Assembly: GCA_014284505.1 (NCBI GenBank)
Contig: JAAFYY010000001.1
Span: 2,418,001-2,482,000, forward strand
Length of the DNA: 64,000 nt
Source: Streptacidiphilus sp. 4-A2
GTDB taxonomy: Bacteria; Actinomycetota; Actinomycetes; Streptomycetales; Streptomycetaceae
Direction of reading: 5' to 3'
Position 1 is the first letter of the stretch, and the number at the start of each line of letters is the position of its first letter. This document shows, in pieces, positions 1 through 8,962 of the stretch. The notes below the pieces were generated by a model, which was not told where the DNA came from, searched no databases, and saw only the letters and a list, made by a program, of their open reading frames with translations. The translations under genes were made by a program, and so were the position numbers.

Positions 1-3000
1 TGGCCCAGCAGGCGCTGGACGGCACGCCCGCGCAACTGCGCGCCGTCGCCGCCGACACCACCGGATCCCCGCTGCAGAAGGCCTGGGACACCGACTTCCA
101 GGCCTCGATGTCCATCAACAGCGGGCTGGAGGGCCGCGGCCAGGTGTGGCAGCAGTACCTGCCGATGAGCACCCCGCCCGGGTACACCGAAGCCCAGTGG
201 GGGTTCGCGCCGAACTTCTTCGACACCGTCGGGCTGAGCGGCTGGGTCGCCGACGACTACTCCCCGTCGCGACCGACCTGACCGACCCGACCATCCCGGT
301 CGCGGACAAGGCCGCCCAGGACGCCGCGCTCGCGCTCGGGAACACGCGCTACGCCTCCGGCGGCAACCCCGCCGAGCAGGGCGCCTGGAGCGCGCTCACG
401 TTCGACCCCCCGACTATCCGCTGGCCGCCGACGACGCCGGATGCTGCTGGAGAACGGCGGCTTCCCGACCTCGGCCCCGGCCGCCGGTACCGTCGACTTC
501 CGGATCGCGGTGGAGGACCTCAAGGCCCGCTTCGCGTCCTGCGACTGGCGCAACCCCGGCGACCCGGACAGTGTGCTCGGCACGGAGGTGGGCACCGCCA
601 CCGACGAGTGGCAGCACGAGGTCTCCTCCCAGCAGGCCCAGCGCGACGCTGTGCTGACGGCCTCCCGGTCCGCCACCGCCGCCCTGGCCAAGGCCTCGGA
701 CGACCTCGGTGAACTGCTGGGACGCTCCTGGCAGTCCGGCCGACTGGCCACCTGGCAGCAGTACTGGACCGGGCCCGGCCGGGTCGGCGTCGCCCCGATC
801 ACCTTCCACCTCACCGCCTCGTCCGGACGCTGCATCGACGACCCCGGCACCAACCAGCACGCCGGCACCAGGCTCTGGCTCTACACCTGCAACAACTCCG
901 CGGCGCAGAACTGGACCTACAACCAGACCACGCAGGCGCTGACCGACCAGGGCGCCCGCCTGTGCATGGACCTGGACAACGCCCACGGCGCCCCGCACCC
1001 GGGCAGCGCCGTGCAGTTGTGGGGCTGCGACGGCAGCGCCTCCCAGCGGTGGGACCTCACCGTGGGCGGCACCGTGCTGCGCAACATCGGCACCGGCCTG
1101 TGCGTGGACCTGCACACCACCAGCCTGAAGCAGTACGCCCAGGCATCGACCTGCGACGGGGGCGCCACCCAGCGCTTCACCGCCGTGCAGAACGACACCG
1201 GCGCCGGTGCGACCGGCACCGGATCCCCCAGCTATCCGAGCAAGGCCGACTTCGCGAATGTCGCCAAGGGCTGAGCGAGGCCCGGGCCGCCGCCAAGTCG
1301 AGTCTGGACGACCTGGGCACTCAGCTGACCGCCGCTCAGGCGGACGCCACCCAGGTGCAGTCCGCCCAGCAGCAGGCCTATGCGATCGCCGACCAGGAGG
1401 GCGCGCCGCGCGGACGCGGCCTGCTCGCCGCCCAGCAGGAAGCGCAGGTCACCCTCGCCACCTCCGCGGCGCTCACGGCCGTGGACAAGGCCGGCACCAC
1501 CGCCTACCAGGCCACCTCGGCCGCCGCCGACCAGGGCAGACCCTGCAGGCGCTCGCGCTCTCCCAGGCGCACGAGTCCAAGGCCGCGTTCGACGCCGCCG
1601 CGGCAGCGGCCGCGGACCAGCAGGCCAAGGCGGCCGCCGGCGGTGCGGCGCAGCAGGCGCAGACCGCCGCGAGCGCCGAGGCGGACGCCAAGTCCCAGCT
1701 CGCGACCGCGCAGGCCGGTGAGGCCACTGCTCAGCCGCCCAGCAGGCCCAGGCCGACCAGAGCACTGCCGCAGCCCAGCTCGCCGCGGCTTCCTCGGACA
1801 TGCAGCAGGCGCAGAGCGACCAGTCCCAGGCCGCCGCCGACGCGGCCACCGCGCAGACCGACGCCGCGACCGCGGCCACGAAGGAACAGGCCGCGACGAC
1901 GGCCGAGACCGCCGCCGCCACGGCCAAGCAGAACGCCCAGGCGCAGGACGCCGCTGCCTCGACCGCCCGCCAGAACGCGTCGGACGCCGAGCAGCAGCAG
2001 AACGCGCTCCAGGCCAAGGCGGGTGCCGCCGACGCGTACGCGGACGCCGAGTCGTCCAACTCCGATGCCGGACAGGCCCAGCAGGCCGCCACCCAGGCCG
2101 ACCAGGACGCCGCGGACGCGACCACCGCCGCGACCGGCGCGCAGCAGGCCGCGACCGACGCGACCGGCAAGGCCGCCGACGCGGACGCCGCCGCCACCCA
2201 GGCGCAGGCGGCGGCCGACCAGGCGCAGGCCGCCGCGCAGGACGCCGCCGCGCAGAAGGCCACCGCCGACCAGGCCGTGGCCACCGACAACGCCGCAGCT
2301 GCGAAGGCGATCAGCGACTCGCAGACCGCCGCCGCAGCTGCCGCCGCCGCGCAGCAGGACGCCGCGACCGCGAAGGCGCAGTCCGCGGCAGCCCATGCCG
2401 ACGCCGGGGCCGCGACGGCCCAGGCCGCCAAGTCCCAGGCAGCGGCGGCGACAGCGGCCGGCTTCGCGTGGGCGACCGCGCAGGCCGCCACCGCCGCGTC
2501 CGACGCGGCACAGCAGGTGGCGGCACCGGCCAATGACGCGATCCAGCTCGGGCCCCCTACCAGGACGGCGACACCGCTGCCGGGCTGGCGGTGCTGACGG
2601 CCCAGTCGTCCAAGACGATCGCCGAGCAGCAGGCCTCCGCGGCGCAGGCCCGCTCCGCGGCTGCCCAGCAGGCCGCCCAGCAGGCGCAGGCCGCTGCCGC
2701 GGCGGCGAGCGGGGACGCCAAGGACGCCGCCACCAGCGCGGCCGACGCCGCCGCGCAGGCGGCGGCCGCCAGCGCCTCGGCGGCGCAGGCGGTGGCGAGC
2801 GCGGACCGGGCCCGCCAGTATTCCGACCAGACGCAGGCAGCGGACGCCGCCGCCAGCAGTACGACGACCAGACGGCCGCCGCCCTCGCCACCGCGCAGGC
2901 CGACGCCGACCAGGCCCAGGGCGACGCCACCGCCGCGAAGAACGCGGCCACCGCCGCGGACTCCGACGCCACAGCCGCGCAGCAGGCCGCCACCAGCGCT

Positions 3001-4604
3001 GCCACCGCCGCGGCAGCCGCCCGGCAGGCCGCGGCCCAGGCCGACCAGGACGCCACCGCGGCCGCGGCCGCGGCCAAGGACGCCGCCGCCCAGGCCGCCG
3101 CTGCCCAGCAGGCCGCGACCCTGGCCGAGCAGCAGCAGAACACGCAACAGCTCGACAACGGCGGGGCGACCGGACTCGCGCACGTCTTCACCACCGAGAA
3201 GATCACCCCGATCGGCGACCCGCACCAGGACACCCGTGCGTGCTCAACGGCCTGTTCAACAGCAGCTGCGACGTCACATTCACCATGCACTTCGACCTTG
3301 AGGTCGACTTCTACCTGTGCGACAGCGACTCGGCCCCGGCCGACGTCACCGCCGCCACCTGCCCGGCTGAGAGCACCGTCTTCCTGGGCCCGCAGTACTA
3401 CAAGAACCAGTCCGGTCAGGTCCACCAGACGTTCACCGAGTGGGACGCCGCCAAGGCGATCGACTCCGCGATCCTGCAAGGCCTGTGGGACGGGCTCACC
3501 AAGGACTTCGTCGACTGCGCCACGGCAGTGTCAGCGGCTGCGCCTGGGCGGCCACCTGGTTCGTCCCGGAGGGCACGATCGCCAAGGCGCTCGACGGGAT
3601 CCGTGCGCTGGATGCCGCGGTGCACACCGGCGTCGGCATCACGGACGCCTACAAGGCGCTCCAGGCTCTGAACCTGGACGCCCGGGCGATGGCCGCGATC
3701 GACGCCGAGGTGCACCTGGCCGAGGACGCCTTCCAGGCGTGCACGACCAACAGCTTCCCCGGCGCCACCGAGGTGCTGCTGGCCGACGGCACGCACAAGG
3801 CGATCAGCCAGGTGCACAACGGCGACCTGCTGCTCGCCACCGACGACCGGACACCGGAGCCCTGCGTCCGGAGCCGGTCACTGATGCGTTCTCGCACTCC
3901 ACCGACCGGCTGGTCGACATCACCCTGGCCGACGGCGGCACACTGACCAGCACCGCCGGGCACCGGGTGTTCGTGGACGGGCGCGGCTGGACCTACGTCG
4001 CCGACCTGCACAGCGGTGACCGGCTGCGCGCGGCGGACGGCTCGCCGCACCGGATCACCGCACTGCGCGACCGCTCCGGCCTCCCGCCGCAGCAGGTCTA
4101 CGACCTGACCGTGGACGGCCTGCACACCTTCTACGTGCGGACCACCGCAGGCCAGGACGTGCTGGTCCACAACTGCCTGGACATCGTCAACGACGAGGGC
4201 ACCGGGGCGCCCACACCCTCAAGGACCACGTGGACATCAACGACAAGGACCTGCAGGCGAAGGCGGACGAGGACGGCAGGGCGACCCGGTGGAACGACCA
4301 GAACACCGCCGTCACCGCGGTCAACAAGGCCTTCCAGGGGTGGATGTCCAAGCCCGCCAACGTGAAGCGACTGCAGAACTGGCTGATCGCCCAGTCCAAG
4401 CGCGGCGGCGCCTTCAACCCGAAGGTCGACCTGCTGCCGATCAGCTGGCAGGTCCGGGACGAGGGCTCGTCCCTCGGTACCTTGTTCGTGCGCGGCGGCA
4501 ACCAGGTCGGCACACCGACCGGGAACACCGTGCAGGTGCTCCTCAAGTACGTCGGCAGGGGCCACCCGGAGAAGTACGTCGTCTACACGGCATACCCCCA
4601 GTAG
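1..4604 (+). CDS. Secreted polymorphic toxin: ricin lectin, Ala-rich stalk, HINT, RNase A-like toxin (5' partial, frame-disrupted)
   Basis: This is the 3' part of a giant contact-dependent type toxin. Rebuilt across frames, the order is: an uncharacterised segment to about 790; a ricin-type beta-trefoil lectin at about 790-1190 with QNW, QRW and QRF repeat signatures; an Ala/Gln/Asp-rich coiled-coil stalk at about 1270-3170; a short Cys-containing linker; a HINT domain; and a C-terminal RNase A-like toxin ending in TAYPQ. The frame must change about eleven times (near 268, 430, 1270, 1540, 1740, 2550, 2860, 3230, 3530, 3865 and 4206), yet coding character is continuous across each break, so indel errors are more likely than decay. 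The gene starts before the window. The next gene begins 10 bases after its stop and is the expected immunity partner. Family assignment is by domain pattern; overall function is inferred. Confidence 0.8.
3740..4604 (+). other. HINT autoprocessing domain plus C-terminal RNase A-like toxin module
   Basis: The HINT domain starts at the Cys codon at 3740 (CTTNSF, followed by a VLLADGTHK turn typical of HINT) and ends at VLVHN at 4173, with the block-B-like TSTAGHRVFV between. HINT domains in polymorphic toxins release the toxin tip. The remaining tail, read with one base restored in the G run at 4204-4207, gives EGTGGAHTLKDHV, then a helical middle with WMSKPANVKRLQNW, and ends VVYTAYPQ. A GGHTxxxHV start and a TAYP end are the signatures of the bacterial CdiA-CT RNase A-like family, whose His residues and basic residues cut tRNA or other RNA. 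The family match is from memory of the motif layout; RNase activity is inferred. Confidence 0.72.
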
Positions 4605-4614
4605 GAGCAGCGGC

Positions 4615-5279
4615 ATGACCAGCAGGAACACCAGCACGACCGACCAGGAAACCGACCTGTACGACTTCGGGCTGACCGGGTTCGCGAAGTACTTCGAGTT
4701 CCCCGAGCCGCACGACCAGGCCTCAGCTCTCGACCTGGCAGCGCGGCTGGGAGAGTGCTACGGGCCCTGGCTCAGCAACTGGCTGCTCGCGGACCTGCGG
4801 CGGCTGCTGGACTCTCCCCTGCCCGACCAAACCCTCCGCACCCTGTGGCTGGGGCCACCCAGGAACGCTTCGACCCGAAGCGGGAGGGGGCCGGCATCCG
4901 TGACTGGCTCGAACAGCTCGCGGACGTCGCCGGCGCGTGCCGGGACACGACATACCGGATCTCCGGCGAACCGGCCGACGAGGGACTGCGGGATGCCGTG
5001 CTGGCCGAGCTCGACGGTGTCGGCCCGGCGCTCACGCAAGCCGTTGTCACCAGCCTCTACGCCGCGCCCCTGCCCGATCTGGTTCCGGCGCTGCGCCGGG
5101 TGGTCACCGACGTCGACCACGACCTCGGGTTCAGGCTCCTGCTGCGAACGCTCAGGGCGTACTTCGTGGACGTCAGCGAGGCCCGGAACCAGCGGCTCGT
5201 GACACTCGGCGAGCGCTTCGGCTACCACGAGCTGATCGTCGACGGGGACCTCAACGTCTCGCCGGACCTGGTGGACTGA
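4615..5279 (+). CDS. Probable immunity protein for the RNase A-like toxin (frame-disrupted)
   Basis: An acidic protein of about 220 residues starts at the ATG at 4615, ten bases after the toxin stop, with GGAGCAGCGGC upstream as a weak ribosome site. It reads in one frame to about 4850 (ending LRTLWLG) and continues in another from ATQERFD to DLNVSPDLVD. Adding one G to the run at 4851-4854 joins the two halves in a single frame. I do not recognise the family. It has no signal peptide or membrane segment, which fits a cytoplasmic inhibitor of an imported RNase. The function rests on position, size and acidity only. A stem-loop terminator follows at 5299. Confidence 0.6.
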
Positions 5280-5298
5280 GCCCGACATGCATGAGGGA

Positions 5299-5334
5299 GG
5301 ACCCCCTGGGCGGCTGCCGCTGCCCGGGGGGTCC
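5299..5334 (+). terminator. Stem-loop terminator after the toxin-immunity pair
   Basis: GGACCCCC (5299-5306) pairs with GGGGGTCC (5327-5334), and GGGC/GCCC extends the pairing inside the loop. It lies 20 bases after the immunity stop and is followed by TTT. Confidence 0.7.
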
Positions 5335-5938
5335 TTTGCAGCTGTCCCGATGGGGATGCCCCAGCCCGACATCGCTCCCGGGACCGTGGCGGAATCCCGC
5401 CCGGGCCACAGACGCGAGCCGAGGCCCGGTCCGGGCGAGGGTGATCGCCGACCGGTGGCCCGCACGCGGTCAGCGCAGCGCCTCACGACTCCACCAGCCC
5501 GTGGTTCGCTCCAGCCACTGGACCGCCGTGTGCACCTGGTACCCCACCTGCCCCTCGGACTCCTGGTCTGTCGCCCACTACGACTCGGGGGCTACGGCTG
5601 GGACGGCGCCCTCCGCGCGAACGCCTGTGCCTCGACGCGTAGCAGCAGGGGACGATCGTCGGTACTCCCAGCGATCTCTTCCGGTCCGACGGCGGGCAGA
5701 ACCAGCAATTCATCATCGGCAGATGGAATGAGATCTGGAACTCCGTCTCCCAATTGTGCCTGGCCGTCACGGGCAGCTCCCACATCATCGGCCCCGAATC
5801 GTCATTCGAACCCTGCACCGGTCGGCCGAACGAGCACCGGCCCTCATCGTGATGTCCCGAAACGACCTGTCCTCGCACCAGGAGCTGTCTGGGGTTCAGA
5901 TCATGCGGTTGAGCTGAGGTGTGAACTGATCACGCACC
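5335..5938. other. Stretch without an intact gene; possible lectin-like remnant
   Basis: No reading frame here has a credible start, ribosome site and steady codon bias. On the plus strand between about 5640 and 5850 one frame gives QNQQFIIGRWNEIWN and later QLCLAVTGSS, which resembles a degraded beta-trefoil (ricin-like) repeat. The match is short and may be chance. Confidence 0.3.
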
Positions 5939-6021
5939 CGCCGGGCAGGGCCCCGTAGCCGCGACCGGCAACAAAGGCCCGATCAACATCCACGGCAAAG
6001 AGATCCGAACCCCGAACAGCT
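5939..6021 (-). mobile_element. Inverted IS5-type end fragment
   Basis: The reverse complement reads WMLIGPLLPVAATGP, nearly identical to WMLIEPLLPVAATGP in the transposase N-terminus at about 6846. The DNA upstream of that motif (TTCGGGGTTCGGATCTC) also matches the plus-strand element's outer end near 6769 (TTCGGGATTCGGATCTC). About 60 bases between end and motif are missing in this copy. It is a short relic of the same IS in opposite orientation. Confidence 0.65.
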
Positions 6022-6221
6022 CCGAATGGGCGTGGCTGAGAACGCTTGCCGTTTTCCAGCCACACCATTCGGACCGCAGACCGGACCGGCCGGTTGCAGC
6101 CGTCGTCGCCGAGGAAAATTGCCCTGCCCTACCGGCAATATCGAAAGCGTCCATTGTCAACATGAGCACGCTGACTTAATCTCTCCTCGATCGCCCGCTT
6201 CTCCGCCCAAAGGGAGCATTG

Positions 6222-6566
6222 ATGAGAGTTTCGAGAATCACCGCGTACACCGTCGCGGCGCTGCTCGGTACGGCGGCCGTCGCCTGCGTACCCGTCACGA
6301 GCGCGAGCGCGGCCACCAGCAGCGCGGCCCAGCCGGGATCGGTCAGGGTCGTAGCCGGGCACAACCCCCTCCTGATCAACCAGCCGTACTGGGAGTACGC
6401 GACCGGGTACGGCGCCACCCTGGCCGACGCCAAGGCCGATGCCGAGAACATCCTCAACTCCGGCTGCACCTACGGCACCAACAGCAACCCGACCGGAGTC
6501 TCGAACGGCCAGGAGTCCGACGGGTCGTGGTGGGCGTACATGAAGGCACTCTGCAGCTACGAATAG
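6222..6566 (+). CDS. Small secreted protein with two cysteines
   Basis: The product is 114 residues. The start is the ATG at 6222 with GGGAG at 6212-6216; a TTG three bases earlier is less likely. A signal peptide is clear: MRVSRI, then a hydrophobic core ending VPVTSASA, with cleavage before ATSSAA. The mature part of about 85 residues holds GYGATLADAKADAENIL, then one Cys in NSGCTYG and one near the end (ALCSYE), which could form a disulphide. I do not recognise the family; similar small exported proteins of unknown role occur in streptomycetes. It sits between two outward-facing IS5-type ends (5939-6021 and 6763 on), so it may have been carried or isolated by them. Confidence 0.7.
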   Translation: MRVSRITAYTVAALLGTAAVACVPVTSASAATSSAAQPGSVRVVAGHNPLLINQPYWEYATGYGATLADAKADAENILNSGCTYGTNSNPTGVSNGQESDGSWWAYMKALCSYE

Positions 6567-6762
6567 CCCCGCCGCCTCGCACTCCGCGACACGGCGCCGA
6601 TAGGAGCCGACCGGTCGGACCATCGCGGTCCCGGCCGCTGAGGCCGGTGCCGTCGCCGCAGACGCGGTAACCACGGCTGCCGCCCGGGCCTGTCCGGGCG
6701 GCATGCCTGCATGTGTGAGAGGTCCCGGCGCACAGGGCGAACGTAACCTGATACGGCATCAG

Positions 6763-7205
6763 CAGCCGTTCGGGATTCGGATCTCTTTTTCATGCCGGCC
6801 GCTGATAGAACTGGGTGTGACGCGTTTTGATGTGACGGATTCCGAGTGGATGTTGATCGAGCCTTTGTTACCGGTTGCGGCTACCGGGCCTTTGCCCCGG
6901 CGGGTGCGGGATCAGTTCAACGGGGTGATCTGGCGTTTTCGTACGAATCCGGGTGGCGTGATGTCCCGGAGAGGTACGGGCCCTGGTCCACGGTGTACTC
7001 CCGGTTCAACAACTGGGCCAGGGCCGGGGTGTTCCAGGGGCTGATGGACGCGTTGATCGCGGAGGCCGCCGGACGTGGGGTGGCCGGCCTGGAACTGGTG
7101 AGCATGGACTCCACGGTCGTGCGCGCACACCACGACTCAGCCGGGCTGGCCGTAGCCGGGGAGACCCTGGACGCCCTCGAACGGGCACTGACCGAGGAAA
7201 AAGGG
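6763..7205 (+). mobile_element. IS5-family transposase, 5' half only (frame-disrupted and truncated)
   Basis: Coding starts near the GTG at about 6817 (VTRFDVTDSEWMLIEP) and changes frame once near 6950 to give WRDVPERYGPWSTVYSRF and then ELVSMDSTVVRAHHDSAG. The DST...RAH block is the first catalytic Asp region of IS5-type DDE transposases, and the preceding helix-turn-helix part is also typical. Similarity ends at about LTEEKG (7203); the second and third catalytic residues are absent. The element cannot encode an active enzyme. Its outer end near 6763 matches the inverted relic at 5939-6021. Confidence 0.8.
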
Positions 7206-7894
7206 GTCCCGCTGCGGCACCAGCCGCCGGTGTGGCGGGTGGTGGTGTGCCGCAGGCCGCAGCGGACACGGTCGGGCCGGCCCAGGCGGGTGCGGACAGG
7301 GCCGCAACGCGGCGGCGGCGCCGGACCGCGCCCGGCTGAGGCGGCCAGCAGGGGCCGGCTCACTGGAGCACCTGCCTCAACACGATCGAGGCTCCGGGTC
7401 AGCCGCTGGGGTCCGCAGCACCTCCGCCTTCCGCGGTGCTGGGCTGGTGCGCGGGCGACTCCGCGATCCCGTGCCAGAACTGGACGATCATCCGCTCGAA
7501 CCTGAGGCCGATCTCCAGGGCGGCCCGCTGGGGCCGTGGGTGGCCCCGGCGAAGCCGCGTGGGGCGCCGTTCCCGGCGGCCCCGAGGTCTCCGATTTCCG
7601 TCAGTTCCGCGTACCGCAGGAGGGAATCCGGGAACCTTCACCGCGCCCAGGCTCTTCGTGTGCCACCCGGGATCGCGCCGTCGGGCGAGCCGGCTGCGGA
7701 TGCGCCAGAAGCAGCGGGCGGACAGCAGCCCGCCGGGAGCCGTGAAGATCACGGTCTCCAGCCGCTGGCAGGTCCGGTAGCGGTCAGCCGACTGCTCGGT
7801 GACGTCGACGCGGATGTCTCCCTTCGCCTGTCGGTCCAGGAGGCGGTGGAGCGAAGCACATACTGCGGCGGCAGGACTCGGAGGGAAAGGGAAA
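7206..7894. other. No gene supported
   Basis: This 690-base stretch lies between the broken IS and the terminator of the membrane-protein gene. Open frames on both strands lack ribosome sites and recognisable domains. One minus-strand frame (7399-7752) is Arg-rich and looks like a shadow. Confidence 0.5.
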
Positions 7895-7927
7895 GGCCCA
7901 ACGGCAGTTGGCGACTGCCGTCGGGCC
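7895..7927 (-). terminator. Stem-loop terminator after the small membrane protein gene
   Basis: GGCCCAACGGCAGT (7895-7908) pairs with ACTGCCGTCGGGCC (7914-7927) at 13 of 14 positions, with a five-base loop. It lies directly behind the stop of the minus-strand gene that ends at 7932. Confidence 0.7.
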
Positions 7928-7931
7928 GGTC

Positions 7932-8315
7932 TCAGGCGAGGAATTCCACCAGGAGGAGTGCGGCCAGCACTCCGATGCTCACAAATCCCGCCTTCCTCAC
8001 AAACGCAGCCCCCATGTCCCGCTTCTCGTCCTCTCCGGCCTGAATGAAATCCGGATTCTCCAGGAGACGTTTCAGCATGGCGAGGAAGAGCGCGCCCACG
8101 ATCATCGCGTCGGCAAAGAAAAGCGAGGGCGTGCCGATCGGACGGCCGCGGAGCAACGAGGTGCCGACGATCAGGGCGAACATGACCAGCGTTACCGGAA
8201 TGAACGCGAGAGCGAGTTTTCTACCGGCCGCCCACCAGGCGGCCAGAACCACCAGGGCAGCGCCGGCGGCGGAAACAATCCATGCGCCCTGCTGGGACAG
8301 TTGAATCAGGGCCAT
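7932..8315 (-). CDS. Small multi-spanning membrane protein, candidate immunity paralogue
   Basis: A 127-residue protein with an uninterrupted frame. Four hydrophobic segments are visible: WIVSAAGAALVVLAAWW, LAFIPVTLVMFALIVG, FFADAMIVGALFLAML and FVSIGVLAALLLVEFL. A charged loop (NPDFIQAGEDEKRD) separates the last two. No family is recognised. The neighbouring gene at 8554-8962 has the same plan: hydrophobic segments, a charged loop, then a last segment ending LEYL, against VEFL here. Both lie behind the YD-repeat toxin gene on the same strand, but a strong terminator at 8510 separates this one, so it needs its own promoter. A role as a second immunity protein is inferred from context. Confidence 0.7.
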   Translation of the reverse strand: MALIQLSQQGAWIVSAAGAALVVLAAWWAAGRKLALAFIPVTLVMFALIVGTSLLRGRPIGTPSLFFADAMIVGALFLAMLKRLLENPDFIQAGEDEKRDMGAAFVRKAGFVSIGVLAALLLVEFLA

Positions 8316-8509
8316 GGGTTCATTTCTATGTCAGTTCGCACCCTGGTTGCGCGGCAAAAAGAGTGCGCGCCGGAATGAAATTCATGCCACACACGAAAGA
8401 TGACTGGCAATGGGTATCCGGATCCCGAAGCCCCTCGACGGGCTCGACTGTCCACGGTCGGTCGATCCGGCACCGGGGCCGACGGTGTCCGTACAGGTCA
8501 TGTCAGCCG

Positions 8510-8546
8510 CGGGGTGCGGCGGTCCGCGATGGACCGCCGCACCCCG
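8510..8546 (-). terminator. Strong stem-loop terminator
   Basis: CGGGGTGCGGCGGTCC (8510-8525) and GGACCGCCGCACCCCG (8531-8546) form a perfect 16-base-pair stem with a five-base loop, eight bases behind the stop of the minus-strand gene at 8554. Confidence 0.8.
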
Positions 8547-8553
8547 TGCGGAT

Positions 8554-8962
8554 CTACCAGACCGGGAGGTATTCCAGGCCCAGGAGCACGCAGATGATCG
8601 CAATGAACATGAAGGCCCCGACCTTGGCCCGTTCCTGCGGCACCTGCTCTTCGGGGTCCGCCTCGCCGCGGCCCGCCTTTCCATGAGGTCTTGGATATCG
8701 GAGCGCAGGAAAAGCATCAGGGCGCTGATACCGAGCATCATGTCCACATACAGCAGGAGGATATGCGCTCCGTGTCACCCTTGAACGCCCCGACGGGAAT
8801 GATCCAGGCCGTTTCCCAGCCCGATCCCCAGCACGACCGCAGGCGGGACCTGGGCTCCGTGTAGAGAAGGAAGCTGATCACCAGGAGGAGCACGAGGCTC
8901 ACCGAGGCCGCGCCGACAATGACGGGGAGAGGCAGCGCCTCAAACGCCGACTGCTTGCTCAT
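8554..8962 (-). CDS. Small membrane protein overlapping the YD-repeat toxin gene, candidate immunity protein (frame-disrupted)
   Basis: The start ATG (8962-8960) overlaps the toxin stop codon as TGATG, so the two genes are translationally coupled. The product starts MSKQSAFEALPLPVIVG with a first membrane segment VSLVLLLVISFLLY. After frame changes near 8850, 8765 and 8690 it gives VDMMLGISALMLFLRSD, a charged loop with EADPEEQVPQERAK, and a last segment GAFMFIAIICVLLGLEYL before the stop. No family is recognised. A small membrane protein directly coupled to a toxin with a hydrophobic, glycine-rich tail is what one expects of immunity against a pore-forming or membrane-acting tip. This function is inferred. 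Confidence 0.6.

Noticed and set aside
1270..3170. Tandem DNA repeats suggested by recurring GCC/GCG/CAG codons
   Set aside because: The repetition comes from Ala/Gln/Asp-rich coiled-coil coding; unit length varies and no spacer/repeat structure or direct repeat array is present.
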